A DNA stretch of 64,000 nt, taken from Myxococcus stipitatus. GTDB taxonomy: Bacteria; Myxococcota; Myxococcia; Myxococcales; Myxococcaceae. Below, piece by piece: positions 1 through 8,298 of this stretch. Position numbers and translations under genes: made by a program. Where the stretch lies: NCBI RefSeq assembly GCF_021412625.1, contig NZ_JAKCFI010000003.1, positions 124,001 through 188,000 on the forward strand, in the 5' to 3' direction. Numbering within the stretch: the first letter of the stretch is position 1; every line of letters starts with the position of its first letter. Under the pieces are notes generated by a model. It saw only the letters and a list, made by a program, of their open reading frames with translations, did not search any database and had not been told where the DNA came from.

Positions 1-835
1 CAGTGGCCACTGCGGACAGCTGGAACCCCGCGTTCGTCTCCGCCGCCACCGCCGCCCTCGCGAAGCCCGGCAGCATCGGTCCCTTCGACGCCAGCTTCGA
101 TGCCCCTCCGCCGAGCGCCGCCGTCAGCACCAGGATGATGACGCGCGCTCCATCCTTCCCCATCACCTCGCCGAAGCGCCGCCCCGCCCCCTCCAACTCG
201 TCGAGCGACACCGCCTTCTCCGACTCAGCCGACAGTCGCTGCCACCCGTTGACGATGTCGAAGAACACCTCCAGCCCCAGGTACGCCACGAAGTACGTCG
301 TCACCGCCAGCGCCACCACCTTCGTCACCGGCTCGGGCACCACCAACAGCAGCATGTAGGCCGTGAAGGCCGACGTCACCATGGCCTGCAACACCAACGG
401 ATTGGCTACCTCTCCCACCGCGCCCCGCACTCCCTCCCAGACACCTTCCCACGCGAAGTTGAGCGCCAGATCCCTGCGCGCCTTCGCGTCCAGGAATCCC
501 AACCCTCCGTCCACGAGCGACAGGCACTCCGCCGAACCCTCCTCGCTCGAGCACTCCCCCGCCTCCCACCCCGAAGAACTCTCGGACGACACGGACGCGA
601 GCCGGACCCGGGGGCGCTCCGCCCGCTCCGTCCTCACGGAGAAGCGCACGTCCAGCACCAGCCGGGTCATCGCGCTGCGGAACGCCTCCTCGTCAATCTC
701 GATGGGGTCCACGCGCGTAGGTGGCGTGTAGAGGATGGGTGCGCCCTCTCCCGTGTCGAGCCGCACGACTCGCGGCGTCGCGCACCCCACCACGAGAAGA
801 CCCACGAGCAGCACACCGCTCCAACGCGCAATCAT
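1..835 (-). CDS. SitA6-like polymorphic toxin lipoprotein, C-terminus outside window
   Basis: An ATG at 835 opens a frame that runs off the left edge, leaving about 278 residues. The N-terminus is a lipoprotein signal (LLVGLLVVGC, Cys18), followed by the segment RLDTGEGAPILYTPP, which I associate with SitA6-family lipoproteins of myxobacteria. In the known biology these are delivered between kin by outer-membrane exchange and carry a variable C-terminal toxin domain. A hydrophobic stretch near residues 150-190 (MLLLVVPEPVTKVVALAVTT) precedes a conserved-looking domain ending in AALGGGASKLASKG. The toxin domain and any sitI immunity gene would lie to the left, outside the window. The family call is from memory of the N-terminal signature and is moderately sure; the lipoprotein nature is clear. 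Confidence 0.62.
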   Translation of the reverse strand, partial: MIARWSGVLLVGLLVVGCATPRVVRLDTGEGAPILYTPPTRVDPIEIDEEAFRSAMTRLVLDVRFSVRTERAERPRVRLASVSSESSSGWEAGECSSEEGSAECLSLVDGGLGFLDAKARRDLALNFAWEGVWEGVRGAVGEVANPLVLQAMVTSAFTAYMLLLVVPEPVTKVVALAVTTYFVAYLGLEVFFDIVNGWQRLSAESEKAVSLDELEGAGRRFGEVMGKDGARVIILVLTAALGGGASKLASKGPMLPGFARAAVAAETNAGFQLSAVAT

Positions 836-1158
836 CGTGCCCCCCGGCATCCGCTCCACGAACGGAGCAGGCAGCGGAGGTACCACGCACGTCCGACATG
901 CCCTTCACCTCGAGGGGTTCGTTCAACCATCCCCTGGGAGCGCGGTGGCGTGCGCATGGTGCCACGGGGCCCGGCTCCAGGCCCTGGGCCCCGCAGCGCC
1001 TGTGGGCGACAACGCACACTCGACGAGGGGACGCAGCCAGGCGGGATGTGTGCCCCTGCTTCGAGTCACGGGCGCATCAGTCACGCGGGCGATGACGCCC
1101 GCAGGAAACAAGGACAACTGGGCGGCGATGCGTGCCCCAGCATCGGGTCACAGACGCA
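836..1158. other. intergenic stretch, no gene seen
   Basis: Between the SitA-like start and the stop of the CDF gene I see no convincing coding frame. It holds an imperfect direct repeat of about 53 bp (1049-1101 and 1132-1184, period 83) whose second copy runs into the 3' end of the CDF gene. No promoter or terminator can be named with confidence. Confidence 0.5.
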
Positions 1159-2211
1159 TCAGGGCACGTGGGCGACGACACCCATCGGGCGAGCGGACAC
1201 GGGCTGCGGGCTGGCTGCGACGTGCTCCAGTTCGAGGTCGATGTGCCTCGCCTCCGGGATGGCGCGGCGGATGTCGGCCTCGATGGCGTCGACCTCCTCG
1301 CTCAAGGCACGGATGAGGTGGGCGGCGAGGCCGTGGAGGGCCTGGGGCTCGCGCGTGGGAGGCAGACCGTCGGCGGGCAGGGCCTGGGCGAGCCGCGCGG
1401 CGACGAAGGACTCGCTGAAGCGGATCTCCGCCTTGAAGGTGAAGGACTCCGGGGTGAGCTGGCGCGTCTTCACGTCGTGGATGTCCGCGACGCTACCGCG
1501 AGCAAGGACGACCTCGATGAAGCGACGCTCGGCGGACTCAGGCGCGGCGCGACCGAGCAGCAGGGTGCGGTTCTCGACGACGAGGTAGATGGCGACGAGA
1601 CCGAGCAGCAGGCCCACGGTGATGGAGGCAAAGGCATCCCAGATGGGATTGCCGGTGACGTGGGCCAGGAGGATACCGGTGGTGGCCAGCACGAGGCCGA
1701 GCACCGCGGCGCCGTCCTCCAGGAGGATGGCCACGGCGGCGGGGTCGGCCTTCTCGCGCACGTAGCGGAAGAAGGGCATGCCCTGGGCGGACTTCAACAT
1801 GCCGCGCACCGCGAACAGCAGCACACCGCCCTCCACGAGGAAGGAGAAGCCGAGCACCGCGAAGGTGACGACGCCGACCTCGGCCACGTGCGGGTGCAGG
1901 AGCGATTGGATGCCGTGGTAGACGGTGACGCCGCAGCCGACGAAGAAGATGCCGGAGGCGGAGAGGATGCCGAAGATGAAGCGCTCTCCGCCGTAGCCGT
2001 AGTGGAAGTCCGCGTCGCGCTCGCGCGAGCCCCGCTTGAGGCCCAGGAACAAGAGCACCTGGTTACCCGTGTCGGCCGCCGAGTGGATGGCCTCCGACAA
2101 CATCGCCCCCGAGCCGGACAGCAGGAAGGCGATGAACTTCACGAGCGTGACGAGCAGATTGCCGCTCAACGCGGCGATGACGGCACTGACGGACGAAGCG
2201 GGCGCGGCCAT
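1159..2211 (-). CDS. cation diffusion facilitator (CDF) metal transporter
   Basis: About 350 residues. It is a CDF-family inner-membrane antiporter expected to export Zn2+, Co2+ or similar divalent cations in exchange for protons. Several transmembrane segments are visible (for example LLVTLVKFIAFLLSGSGAML and ILLAHVTGNPIWDAFASITV). The metal-site motif HSAADTGNQ follows the first segment, and HYGYGGERFIF is typical of the SLC30A9/ZNT9-like branch. The C-terminal part is a cytoplasmic ferredoxin-like domain ending in the usual IDLELEH strand. I chose the ATG at 2211 (MAAPASSV) because the 14 residues upstream (to 2253) look non-conserved. The gene is alone, with no metal regulator beside it. 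Metal specificity cannot be read from the sequence. Confidence 0.85.
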   Translation of the reverse strand: MAAPASSVSAVIAALSGNLLVTLVKFIAFLLSGSGAMLSEAIHSAADTGNQVLLFLGLKRGSRERDADFHYGYGGERFIFGILSASGIFFVGCGVTVYHGIQSLLHPHVAEVGVVTFAVLGFSFLVEGGVLLFAVRGMLKSAQGMPFFRYVREKADPAAVAILLEDGAAVLGLVLATTGILLAHVTGNPIWDAFASITVGLLLGLVAIYLVVENRTLLLGRAAPESAERRFIEVVLARGSVADIHDVKTRQLTPESFTFKAEIRFSESFVAARLAQALPADGLPPTREPQALHGLAAHLIRALSEEVDAIEADIRRAIPEARHIDLELEHVAASPQPVSARPMGVVAHVP

Positions 2212-2281
2212 GGGTCCTGACGGAGCGGGTGAGTCCCGGACGGTACCACGCACCCGAGCGCCCCTGGATGGACGAGGCGTC

Positions 2282-2848
2282 CTAGACCTCCGTGAACTTC
2301 ATGCCCGTGGCACCCAGCCGCTCCAGTGCCTGCTTGAGGACCTCCGAGACGACGAGCGGACCGGGCCACCCCTCCACTCGGAAGACATGGGCCTCACCGA
2401 CCCGTTCAGGGTCGACATGCAGCTCACGCACGGACGAGTACTGCCCGACCTTCTCCGGCAATCCATCCTCGGGCAGCCAGAACTGCACGCGCGAGGCCGC
2501 TTCGTCGAGGCAGGGGATGCAGCGAGTGGCGACCAGGATGCAGTACTGGTCGGGTTGGCCCTCGATGCTCACGGGAAGGACCTGCACATCTCCTGGAGCC
2601 CGTTCCAGGAACAGGGGAACAGTCCTGACGTGGAGGATGGGGACGCTCGCTCCCGCCAACGTGAAGTCGAGCGCACGCCCCGGAACATCGATGGGAATGC
2701 GCAGCTGCTGGCCAACCGCGACCTGCCGTCCCTCGGTGAACTGCCAGATGTCATCCAGTGCGCGCAGCTCCCCATCCACCGGGTCGGACAGGTGCCAACG
2801 ACCAGGAACATCGACGTCGTCGTGGAGTTCGAAGTACCGGCGGCGCAT
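2282..2848 (-). CDS. Imm11 (DUF1629) family immunity protein
   Basis: 188 residues, cytoplasmic, no signal or membrane segment. It opens with RRYFELHDDV and ends with ALERLGATGMKFTEV. It contains LDFTLAGASVP, CILVATRCIPCLDEAAS and KVGQYSSVRELHVDPERVG, a pattern I recognise from the Imm11/DUF1629 proteins that are abundant in Myxococcus genomes. In that family the protein is predicted to neutralise a polymorphic toxin. No cognate toxin lies directly beside it; the nearest candidate, the SitA-like gene, is two genes away across the CDF transporter, so it may be an orphan immunity gene. ATG at 2848, weak AGAGAG upstream. Confidence 0.72.
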   Translation of the reverse strand: MRRRYFELHDDVDVPGRWHLSDPVDGELRALDDIWQFTEGRQVAVGQQLRIPIDVPGRALDFTLAGASVPILHVRTVPLFLERAPGDVQVLPVSIEGQPDQYCILVATRCIPCLDEAASRVQFWLPEDGLPEKVGQYSSVRELHVDPERVGEAHVFRVEGWPGPLVVSEVLKQALERLGATGMKFTEV

Positions 2849-2993
2849 GGGGACTCTCTAGCGCGGCGAGGGTTGGGTGACCGAAGCTTCTCGCGTCGTC
2901 CCACAGCCCGTGCCCCAAAGACGCTCCGACACCGCATCTCGCGCGGAGACGGGTCACCTTGAATGAAGCCGTGGTTCCCTCGTGCGGGCGACC

Positions 2994-3854
2994 TCAGGCG
3001 TGCGCTGTCACGTCACGAGGCTCCGTCCCCTTCCAGCTCATGAGCCCCACCACCGTCAGCACGAGCACGGCCGTGCAGACCACGGAGGCCTCCAGGCCGT
3101 ATCTGCCCCCCGAGAGCCATTCTGGCTTCCCGCTGAACTCGGGTGTCCACACTCCCGTGAGGGCGTTGCCGCTGACCCCGAAGCCCAGGCAGTTCATCCA
3201 CCAGTTCCACCCCAGATGGACCCCCACCGGCAACGCGAGGCTCCGCGTGCGCACGTAACACAGCCCCAGCATCAGCCCCGCGAGGAACGTGTTCAGCATC
3301 GCCACAACCTTCATGCTCGTGGCCATCTCTCCGCCGAACGGATGCGCGAGGCAGAAGACCACCGCCATCAACCCCTGCGCCCAACGACTCCCGACACCTC
3401 GGGTGAGCCGCTGGAACACGTACCCCCGGAACGCAAGCTCCTCGAACAGCGCGACGCCGAGCATCAACCACGCCGAGCGAAGGATGACCCCCGCCCCATC
3501 ATCCCAGGTCCGCACGAGCGAGAACCCACCCGCGAGCCATACCCCCAACGCCACCAGTCCAATGAGCATCACGCCGCCCACCGTCCCCAGCGCCACCTCG
3601 CGCAACCAGGTCGAATCCAATCGCAGTCCCAGCGACGTCAGCGGCTGTCGCTCCAACCGCACGCAGACCCAGCTCACGAGCAGCGTCACCCCGAGCGCCC
3701 AGTAGGGCTCCGGCAACACCCGCCGCACCTCCTCCGGCGTCATGACCCACGCGAGGATCACGCCCAACGCCCCCACCGTCATCAACCCGGCGAAGCCCAG
3801 GATCTTCCACCCGTTACGCCAGGCCCCACTCGCGTCACGAAATACGAACCGCAT
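2994..3854 (-). CDS. CPBP-family intramembrane glutamic endopeptidase
   Basis: 286 residues with about eight hydrophobic segments. The CPBP (Abi/CAAX protease) motifs are present in order: EELAFRGYVF (motif 1, EExxxR), FCLAHPFGG (motif 2 His) and HLGWNWWMN (motif 3 His). Members are integral membrane proteases; bacterial roles include bacteriocin self-immunity and protein maturation, and the substrate here is unknown. The start is ATG 3854, because GAGGGGA sits about 6 nt upstream; a longer frame to 3989 lacks such a site and reads as Arg/Lys-rich filler. It follows the Imm11 gene on the same strand with a 145-bp gap, so it is probably a separate unit. Confidence 0.85.
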   Translation of the reverse strand: MRFVFRDASGAWRNGWKILGFAGLMTVGALGVILAWVMTPEEVRRVLPEPYWALGVTLLVSWVCVRLERQPLTSLGLRLDSTWLREVALGTVGGVMLIGLVALGVWLAGGFSLVRTWDDGAGVILRSAWLMLGVALFEELAFRGYVFQRLTRGVGSRWAQGLMAVVFCLAHPFGGEMATSMKVVAMLNTFLAGLMLGLCYVRTRSLALPVGVHLGWNWWMNCLGFGVSGNALTGVWTPEFSGKPEWLSGGRYGLEASVVCTAVLVLTVVGLMSWKGTEPRDVTAHA

Positions 3855-4165
3855 GATGACTCCCCTCAAGAGCTTCCAGCAAAGGCGACTCGCCATCACC
3901 GCTTCCAAGACACGGCGCACTCTCCGCGCTGATGGCTTGCATGGTTTCTTCTGGGATTTCTCCAGCCGTGACGGCGACTGGCCGGGCACGCGGCTCCTTC
4001 ATGCGCGGAGGGGATGAAGGCTGGGAGCGAGACGCGTCGCGGTGGTGCTGAGGCATGCGGGAGTGCTTCGTCCTCGTGGTGGAGAGGCGGCCGTCGGTGC
4101 AAGCTCGAACCCGGTCTGCATAGCATGTCGTGAGTTCAGCCCCACCCCATCACAACGGTGACACC

Positions 4166-4753
4166 TTGAGACTGAAGAACATCTCGCTGAGGCTCGCCGT
4201 CGTCACCTTCATCGGCTGTGTCCGTGCGCCCCCTCCTTCCCCCGCCGAGGCACAGCCAGACCTCCCCTTCCCCAACTTCTTCGCGCAGCAAGCCCTCACA
4301 CTCGACCCGGGGAAACAGACCTACGAACTCGATGGAGTGACCCTCCGCGCCCTCCTCGTCGCCGCGAACGACTATCGGCCTCGCCACGGGCAAGACCAGC
4401 CATGCCGCGACCGCCAGGAAGCCCAGCGCTATCGGTTGCTCCGCCAGGGCGACGTCCTCTTCATCCAGATCGACTCGGACGACGCCTATTGCGGCTCGCG
4501 GTACCTCTCGCTCGACATGGGGGCGCGCTACGCCATCGGCCTCGACGGCCGCATCCTCAGGCGCAGCTTCGGAATCGGACCCGAGGTCCCCCCACGCCTT
4601 GACACGACGGAGGCGGGCTCACGTCCCGCGGCGCCAGGGAACACGGGAACTCCGGATGCCCCCAGCGCCGCTGACTCGCCGGGCGAAGCCACCACCCCAT
4701 CACCCCAGAATCCCTCGCCCGGGGACGCGGGACTCCCGCGCCCTCCACGCTAG
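4166..4753 (+). CDS. putative lipoprotein, Pro/Ser-rich C-terminus
   Basis: No family recognised. If translation begins at the TTG at 4166, the product has a short basic N-terminus, a hydrophobic core and a lipobox ending LAVVTFIGC, which fits an outer-membrane lipoprotein of about 195 residues. The same frame is open back to 4130, so the start is uncertain. The middle (residues about 35-130) is a compact globular region with paired Cys (QPCRDRQ, DAYCGSRYLS). The last 60 residues are low-complexity Pro/Ala/Ser. It is convergent with the GT4 gene (stop 4777, 24 bp away). Codon use resembles its neighbours. Confidence 0.6.
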   Translation: MRLKNISLRLAVVTFIGCVRAPPPSPAEAQPDLPFPNFFAQQALTLDPGKQTYELDGVTLRALLVAANDYRPRHGQDQPCRDRQEAQRYRLLRQGDVLFIQIDSDDAYCGSRYLSLDMGARYAIGLDGRILRRSFGIGPEVPPRLDTTEAGSRPAAPGNTGTPDAPSAADSPGEATTPSPQNPSPGDAGLPRPPR

Positions 4754-4776
4754 GGCAGACGCCTCGAACCCAACCC

Positions 4777-6003
4777 TCAAACCACCGCGCGCTGGAGCAT
4801 CCGCGCCAGCATGTCCGCGCTGCGCTCGCTGCTGAACGTCGTCTCCACCTTGCGCCGCCCCGCCTCGCCCAGGCGCGCGGCCTCCTTCGCGTCCCTCGCC
4901 ACGAACTCCAGCTTGTCCGCGAGGACGCTCGGCGCCTGCGGCGGCACCAGGATGCCGTCCACGCCGTCGTCCACCAGCTCCGGCACTCCGCCCGCGCCCG
5001 TCACCACCACCGGCACGCGCATGGCCATGGCCTCCATGATGGCCACGCCCAGCGGCTCCTGGAGGCTCGCCAGCGAGAAGATGTGCGCGCGCTCGATTTC
5101 GCCCCGCACCTTGTCCTCGCCCACCGCCCCCAAGAGCGTCACCGCGTCGCCCAGCTTCGTCTCCGCCAGCTTCCCCTCCAGCACCTTGCGGTACGTCGTC
5201 CCGCCCGCCTCGTCCTCGCCCGCGATGGCCAGCCGCGCGTCGATGCCCCGCTGCCGCAGCAGCCCCACCGCGTCGATGAGGTCCGCGTGCCCCTTGCACG
5301 GGTTCAACCGCCCGCACGCGAAGATGCGCAGCGGCCCCTCCCCCGTCCACGCCGAGTACGGCACCGAGCGGTTGAACTTCGCCAGCTCCACCCCCATGGG
5401 CGCCAGCTCGATGCTCGGCGGCAGACTCCCCGCCAGCTCCTGGTTCACCTCGCCCAACAACTTCTTCGTGATGACGAACGCGAACCTCGCGTGCCGCCAC
5501 TTCTCCCGCTGGTTCGGCCCGTAATCATCCAGCGGCCCGTGCAGCGTCATGCTGTACGGCAACCCCGACAACAGGTTCGCGAACATCGCCACGTGCGCCG
5601 CGTTCGCGCACGAGTGCACGTGCACGTGCGTCCACCCACGCTCCCGCGCCAGCGACGCCAGCCGCCCTCCCATCACCGCGAAGGCGAGCAGCTGCGCCCG
5701 CCCCTTCGCGTCCAATCCCTCCGCCCGCGCGATGGAGGCCAGGCACCGCGCCCACCCCGTGGGCATCGCCCGCGCCACCTCGGCCGCCGCCTTCACCATG
5801 CCCCACGGGCCCGGCGGCGCCAGATATTCAGTACGCGACATCGCCTCGCGCGCCCAGCTGTGCGAGATGATGCGCGCCGGCGGCGGTCGCGTGGACACCA
5901 GCTCCGGCGTCACACCCTTCCCCGGCAGCGCCTGCAGCTCGCGCCAGAAGAAGATGTGCGTCTGCCCGGGGAACTCGGGGATGAGATAGCCAATCTTCTG
6001 CAC
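4777..6003 (-). CDS. epsE: GT4-family glycosyltransferase of the exopolysaccharide locus (EpsE-like)
   Basis: About 408 residues, GT-B fold. N-terminal YLIPEFPGQTHIFFWREL resembles the donor/acceptor entry of colanic-acid-type GT4 enzymes. The C-terminal half has FACGRLNPCKGHADLI and the family signature EPLGVAIMEAMAMRVPVV, with VTGAGGVPELVDDGVDGILV binding the sugar nucleotide. It would add one sugar to the lipid-linked EPS repeat at the cytoplasmic face of the inner membrane. It is encoded opposite to the epsD-A operon. The start is the GTG at 6003 (VQKIGYLI), with GGGAGG 3 nt upstream; a longer frame to 6087 is possible. The symbol is inferred from gene order remembered for M. xanthus, so the family is firm but epsE is tentative. 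Confidence 0.8.
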   Translation of the reverse strand: MQKIGYLIPEFPGQTHIFFWRELQALPGKGVTPELVSTRPPPARIISHSWAREAMSRTEYLAPPGPWGMVKAAAEVARAMPTGWARCLASIARAEGLDAKGRAQLLAFAVMGGRLASLARERGWTHVHVHSCANAAHVAMFANLLSGLPYSMTLHGPLDDYGPNQREKWRHARFAFVITKKLLGEVNQELAGSLPPSIELAPMGVELAKFNRSVPYSAWTGEGPLRIFACGRLNPCKGHADLIDAVGLLRQRGIDARLAIAGEDEAGGTTYRKVLEGKLAETKLGDAVTLLGAVGEDKVRGEIERAHIFSLASLQEPLGVAIMEAMAMRVPVVVTGAGGVPELVDDGVDGILVPPQAPSVLADKLEFVARDAKEAARLGEAGRRKVETTFSSERSADMLARMLQRAVV

Positions 6004-6157
6004 ACGCCTCCCATAACACGCCCGACCCCACGCCCCCACGCTCGGGGTGCGTCTCTCGACTCGTGTGAATGGCAGGTCGAGAACCACCCGCTCCCCCGCC
6101 CGCCCGGGGAGGTCATTGGGCGGGCACCACGCGTTGCGCTATACCGGGCGCCGCTCC

Positions 6158-6679
6158 ATGGCCGACTCCAGCGCACCGCCCATCCCTCCGGAAACAGACG
6201 TGGCTGACGGCACGGTGCCCTCACCCGCGCTGCAACGGCTGTGGTTCGCGCTCGAGCGCACCGGCTGGGCCTTCCTCACCGTGGTCCCCGCGCACCCGGG
6301 CGCCCCCGCCCTGGAGGCCGCCACCGCCATCCTGGAGGCCGGCGCCCCCTACGCGGCCACGCAGAAGATCCACCTCGAGGACGCCACCGACATCTCCCCC
6401 GCCGAGGCCCCCCGCCGCGTCCTCGCCCTGCGCGAGCGCGTCCAGCGCGGCGAGCGCGTCGTCGCCGTCATCGACTCCGTCCTCACCCGCCCCGCCAGCC
6501 TCCCCCTGGCGCTCGCCGCCGACGGCGTCCTGCTGTGCGTGACGCTGGGGGAGACGGACTTCGGCTCCGCGCGGAAGACGATGGACTTCATCGGCGCCGA
6601 GCGCTTCGTGGGCAGCGTCACCTTCCCCCGGCTGAAGAAGAAGGGCCGGTCCTCGTCGTCCAGGAAGAAGAAGCCATGA
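6158..6679 (+). CDS. P-loop-less BY-kinase-like protein in eps operon
   Basis: 173 residues, soluble. No exact family is recognised, but the order of segments resembles the cytoplasmic CpsD/BY-kinase fold: WAFLTVVPAHPGAPALEAAT (where a Walker A loop would sit), VVAVIDSVLTRP (Walker B-like), then LAADGVLLCVTLGETDFGSA and TMDFIGAERFVGSV, which matches the end of BY-kinase domains. The GKT/S nucleotide loop is missing and the tail is Lys/Ser-rich rather than Tyr-rich. It overlaps the next gene by ATGA at 6676-6679, so the two are translationally coupled. A role as a non-catalytic partner in EPS polymer control is an inference. Start ATG at 6158, 154 bp from the divergent GT4 start. Confidence 0.65.
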   Translation: MADSSAPPIPPETDVADGTVPSPALQRLWFALERTGWAFLTVVPAHPGAPALEAATAILEAGAPYAATQKIHLEDATDISPAEAPRRVLALRERVQRGERVVAVIDSVLTRPASLPLALAADGVLLCVTLGETDFGSARKTMDFIGAERFVGSVTFPRLKKKGRSSSSRKKKP

Positions 6680-7704
6680 GCCCTCCTTCGCCCTCCGACG
6701 CCCCCACGCCCCGCCTCAGCGTCGTCATCGCGACCTACAACCGGCTCCCGCTCATCACCCGGCTGCTCGGGCAGCTCGCCACCCAGACGCTGCCCGCGGA
6801 TCAATTCGAGGTCGTCGTCGTGGACGACGGCTCCCAGGAGTCCGTGCGCGAGCCGCTGTCCGCCCTGACGCTGCCCTACGCCCTGCGCGTCGAGGTGCAG
6901 GCCAACGCGGGCGCCGCCGCCGCGCGCCACCGGGGCGTGCTCGCCGCCCGGGGCGAGGTGGTGCTCGTCACCGACGACGACATGCAGGTGGACCGCGACT
7001 TCCTGGAGCGCCACCTGGCGCACCACCCGGAGGGCTCGCGCCACGTGGTGCTCGGCCGCATCCGGCCCGACCCCGCCATCGGCGACATGCCGCTGTTCGA
7101 GCGCTGGTACGCCTACCTCAACCACCGCATGGCCGAGGAGCTGTCCACCCCCGGCGCCCAGGTGCGCGGCAACCACCTGTTCACCGGCAACGTGTCCTTC
7201 CGCCGCGCGGACTACGTGGGCGTGGGCGGCTTCGACAAGTCCCTGGGCCAGTCCGAGGACGTGGAGCTGGGCGTGCGCCTGGAGAAGGCCGGCTGCGCCT
7301 TCGTCTTCGCCAGCGACGCGCACGTGCTGCACGGCAGCGACCACGTCTCCTTCGAGCGCTGGCTCAAGCGCGCGCACCGCTACGGGATGTTCGACACGCA
7401 GGTAGCGCGCAAGCACCCGGACGTGCGCGGCGTCAACCCGTGGCGCCTGCTGTTCGAGACCAACCCGCTGGCGCGCCCGCTGCTCGCCGCCACCGTCGTG
7501 GCGCCCCAGGCCACGCGCGTGCTCACCGGCGCGGTGATGCGCGCCGCCCAGGCCGCGGACAAGCTGGGCCTGGAGAAGGCCGCCTTCGCCGGCACGTCGG
7601 TGGTCTACGGCATGGAGTACCTGCGCGGCGCGCGCACGGAGGCCGGCGGCTGGACGGGCATCGCGCGCGAGGTCGTTCGCTATCTACAGGGGGGCAGCCG
7701 GTGA
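6676..7704 (+). CDS. epsD: GT2-family glycosyltransferase (EpsD-like)
   Basis: 342 residues, GT-A fold. It opens with RLSVVIATYNRLPLITRLL, has VVVDDGSQES (first acidic motif) and the metal-binding VTDDDMQVD (Asp100-102). The acceptor side carries GNVSFRRADYVGVGGFDKSLGQSEDVELGVRL, the usual ED-containing motif, split here by no insert. It should transfer a sugar from a nucleotide donor to the lipid-linked exopolysaccharide intermediate. Coupled to both neighbours: ATG overlaps the previous stop (ATGA) and its TGA (7702-7704) overlaps the GTG of the next gene. Symbol assigned from the operon pattern GT2/acyltransferase/GH/WecG remembered for M. xanthus epsD-C-B-A. Confidence 0.86.
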   Translation: MSPPSPSDAPTPRLSVVIATYNRLPLITRLLGQLATQTLPADQFEVVVVDDGSQESVREPLSALTLPYALRVEVQANAGAAAARHRGVLAARGEVVLVTDDDMQVDRDFLERHLAHHPEGSRHVVLGRIRPDPAIGDMPLFERWYAYLNHRMAEELSTPGAQVRGNHLFTGNVSFRRADYVGVGGFDKSLGQSEDVELGVRLEKAGCAFVFASDAHVLHGSDHVSFERWLKRAHRYGMFDTQVARKHPDVRGVNPWRLLFETNPLARPLLAATVVAPQATRVLTGAVMRAAQAADKLGLEKAAFAGTSVVYGMEYLRGARTEAGGWTGIAREVVRYLQGGSR

Positions 7705-8264
7705 ACTTCATGAAGAACAAGCGGTCGATGCTTGGCGCGCTCGTGTCCGACGCGCTGGAGCTGGCGCGCGCCGCCAACGGCCAGGCGGGAGCGAAGTCCA
7801 TCGCCCAGGTGGTGCTCACCAGCGACTCGTACCGCATCACCGCGCTCAACCGCGCCCGCGAGGCCGCGCTCGACTACCACATCCCCCTGGTCAACCACGT
7901 GCTGCGCGTGGCGCAGACGGCGGTGATGGGGATTGAGATCGGCAAGGACGTGACGCTGGGCCGGGGCGTGTACTTCGTGCACAGCCTGGGCATCGTCATC
8001 GGCGGGGACGCGCGCATCGGCGACCGCGTGCGCTTCTACGGCAACAACACCGTGGGCACGGCGAAGGACAACGGCTACCCCGTCATCGAGGACGACGTGT
8101 GGATTGGCGCGGGCGCGCGCATCCTCGGGCCGGTGCGCATCGGCGCCCGCTCGCGCATCGGCGCCAACGCCGTGGTCCTCCAGGACGTGCCGCCGGACAG
8201 CGTGGCCGTGGGCATCCCCGCCCGCGTCTTCCCACGCAAGGACTCCGACGACGTGGTGCTGTGA
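7701..8264 (+). CDS. epsC: serine O-acetyltransferase-like hexapeptide acyltransferase (EpsC-like)
   Basis: 187 residues. A short N-terminal helical part (to about residue 70) is followed by a left-handed beta-helix with repeating hexapeptides: IGKDVTLGRGVYFVHSLGIV, IGGDARIGDRVRFYG, IEDDVWIGAGARILGPVRIG, ending in PPDSVAVGIPARVF. This is the CysE/LbetaH architecture, so the enzyme most likely moves an acetyl group from acetyl-CoA onto a sugar or serine; within the eps operon, polysaccharide acetylation is the reasonable guess. Start GTG 7701 overlaps the epsD stop and has a G-rich site (AGGGGGG) upstream; the ATG at 7710 is an alternative. It lacks the N-terminal domain of full-length CysE. 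Confidence 0.84.
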   Translation: MNFMKNKRSMLGALVSDALELARAANGQAGAKSIAQVVLTSDSYRITALNRAREAALDYHIPLVNHVLRVAQTAVMGIEIGKDVTLGRGVYFVHSLGIVIGGDARIGDRVRFYGNNTVGTAKDNGYPVIEDDVWIGAGARILGPVRIGARSRIGANAVVLQDVPPDSVAVGIPARVFPRKDSDDVVL

Positions 8265-8298
8265 CGCGACAACGGGGGACTCCATGGAGGTCGGTGTG

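Noticed and set aside
2282..2848. Imm11 gene as immunity partner of the SitA-like toxin
   Set aside because: The CDF transporter lies between them and SitI genes normally follow sitA directly on the other side, outside the window.
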